Assembly (NCBI GenBank): GCA_900404475.1
Contig: OUQQ01000682.1
Location: 1 to 10,296, forward strand
Direction: 5' to 3'
From: Spongospora subterranea
Lineage: Eukaryota > Endomyxa > Phytomyxea > Plasmodiophorida > Plasmodiophoridae
Length of the DNA stretch: 10,296 nt
Shown: piece after piece, positions 9,475 to 10,296 of the stretch
How positions within the stretch are numbered: position 1 is the stretch's first letter
How the letters are laid out: every line of letters starts with the position of its first letter
The notes under the pieces: generated by a model
Told to the model about the DNA's origin: nothing
Database searches by the model: none
Seen by the model: only the letters and a program-made list of their open reading frames with translations
Position numbers and translations under genes: made by a program

Positions 9475-9563
9475 CAAACCGGTGACGAGGGTTCTGAGAG
9501 GCGCGTATATTCAAAATACAGAAATGGCAATCCGATCTGGGAAAACAAGTGATTAGCGCAGCC
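9475..9563. other. Spacer between unrecognised gene 5 and the ECO1-like gene
   Basis: These 89 bp would hold the gene 5 terminator and the ECO1 promoter. They also contain a good-looking minus-strand 3' splice site at 9545-9537 (polypyrimidine run and CAG, with a branch-like CTAAT before it). Gene 5 may therefore continue through here by splicing 9588 to 9536 and end at the TGA 9476-9474, one base into the ECO1 ATG. Confidence 0.35.
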
Positions 9564-10149
9564 CTATTCCACAGTCATAACTGTAACAGATGGGTGGCCA
9601 CGGATCACGACCGCCGCTATTTCGGACAACAATTTCTGCGTGACATCTTGAACACAAATTTCACCAAACATTCAAGAAAACATCAAAATATACTCAGGAA
9701 AAATCGGGCAGCATCTCGGCCTTGAGATGGAACCCACAACCAATGAAAATGCAAAAAGAAATCAATAATGTGTTCGAAAGAACCCAGTAGATATTGGAAT
9801 TTGATTGATAGCCCAGGAACGGAGCTTCATCATGATGATATATATTCTCGTGCCGTGAACTGTAGGGAAAGATGGAGACTGCTTTCAGGGTGCGCGCGAA
9901 CAAGGCATCAGAGCCCTATGCCAGTTGGACATTTGCTTGGCGTGGAAGGATGCAAGTCCATCCATGGTTAATTTTGAAATACATTGTGTTTTAGAATGGT
10001 CACCTTCAGGACCACAACGACTGATTTCGAAACAGAGAAAAATGGCGACACATTACGATGTTGTAGAAAACATTTTCCACTGACAATATAAAATCTCTGG
10101 TTGGCAGTTGATCACTGTGGCCAGAAGCTTGATCACCATCGTCAGGCAT
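9564..10149 (-). CDS. Unrecognised small protein, tentative multi-exon model
   Basis: I do not recognise this protein. A tentative model joins 10149-10057, 10003-9983, 9915-9902, 9824-9784, 9720-9694 and 9646-9564, giving 92 aa. The three 3' exons are the best supported: joined in the same phase (phase 1 at both junctions) they read GLSIKFQYLLGRDAARFFLN and then VTQKLLSEIAAVVIRG, an amphipathic-helical sequence. The 5' exon starts MPDDGDQASG. The two middle exons are only 21 and 14 nt and are the weak point. Size and pattern (one long helix, then a short V-T-V strand-like segment) loosely resemble a histone-fold protein such as a TAF or CENP-S/X/W subunit; this is a guess. It lies directly upstream of the ECO1-like gene on the same strand. 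An alternative ending uses an intron 9587-9537. Confidence 0.35.
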
Positions 10150-10152
10150 TTT

Positions 10153-10249
10153 TCAAAATGTCTTTTGGTCAATCAGATTGTCATCGATAGGCGTGTCAAG
10201 CAGTTTGTCGAATGGAGGCTGTAGATATGACATATGAGTGATACAAAAA
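10153..10249 (-). CDS. Possible 3'-terminal exon of another minus-strand gene
   Basis: On the minus strand, a branch-like CTGAC and a T-rich run ending CCCACAG (about 10285-10250) look like an intron end. The following frame reads FCITHMSYLQPPFDKLLDTP and then IDDNLIDQKTF, ending with TGA at 10155-10153. No family is recognised. It could instead be a short upstream ORF starting at the ATG inside it. The stop lies only 3 nt before the proposed ATG of gene 5, unusually close for separate eukaryotic genes. Confidence 0.25.
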
Positions 10250-10296
10250 CTGTGGGAAATCAAAAATACTTTCGCATTGGTCAGTGAATGCGGTGT

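Noticed and set aside
9553..9660. Minus-strand frame with CSRCHAEIVV and further cysteines (zinc-ribbon-like)
   Set aside because: It overlaps in another frame the exon whose splicing gives a better helical protein, and no upstream exon joins it convincingly. Kept only as a weak alternative.
9768..9971. Plus-strand 67-codon ORF
   Set aside because: No homology or neighbouring exon; it lies opposite the tentative gene 5 and looks like a chance ORF.
1..10296. Mobile elements, tRNA or rRNA genes, CRISPR arrays, viral insertions
   Set aside because: No transposase, reverse transcriptase, terminal repeats, cloverleaf or regularly spaced repeats seen on either strand.

Overview
The window is eukaryotic nuclear DNA from a compact, intron-dense genome. 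Each recognisable protein is split by many GT-AG introns. I could place 34 complete introns with good support, 46 to 80 nt long, median 58. Genes are separated by only about 90 to 170 bp. A chitin synthase with fungal division-1 style motifs and a yeast-like cohesin acetyltransferase suggest a fungus or a fungus-like or opisthokont-related protist. The sequence alone does not fix the lineage.

Left half, plus strand, GC-richer: (1) 41-3057 is the 3' part of a long 12-exon gene. It encodes a class-V aminotransferase (cysteine-desulfurase-like) fused through a CxxC-rich linker to a TtcA-type PP-loop ATPase. This is a single-chain candidate for taking sulfur from cysteine and putting it into tRNA. 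(2) 3192-5212 is a 6-exon gene for a 565-aa protein with an N-terminal F-box-like segment and a long ankyrin-repeat array, a likely SCF ubiquitin-ligase substrate adaptor.

Right half, minus strand, AT-richer: (3) 8311-5338 is a complete 15-exon chitin synthase of 729 aa. (4) 9474-8484 is a 5-exon, 255-aa Eco1/ESCO cohesin acetyltransferase with its C2H2 zinc finger and GNAT domain. (5) About 10149-9564 is a tentative small multi-exon gene that I do not recognise. (6) The last ~100 bp hold what may be the 3' end of one more minus-strand gene, ending 3 nt before gene 5.

Genes 2 and 3 converge, with 125 bp between their stop codons. Genes 6, 5, 4 and 3 run head to tail on the minus strand. Nothing links the genes into one pathway. 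I see no mobile element, CRISPR array, tRNA or rRNA. The main points of interest are the desulfurase-thiolase fusion, the intron features (weak 5' splice sites, intron-retention variants that stay in frame) and the unidentified tiny-exon gene.
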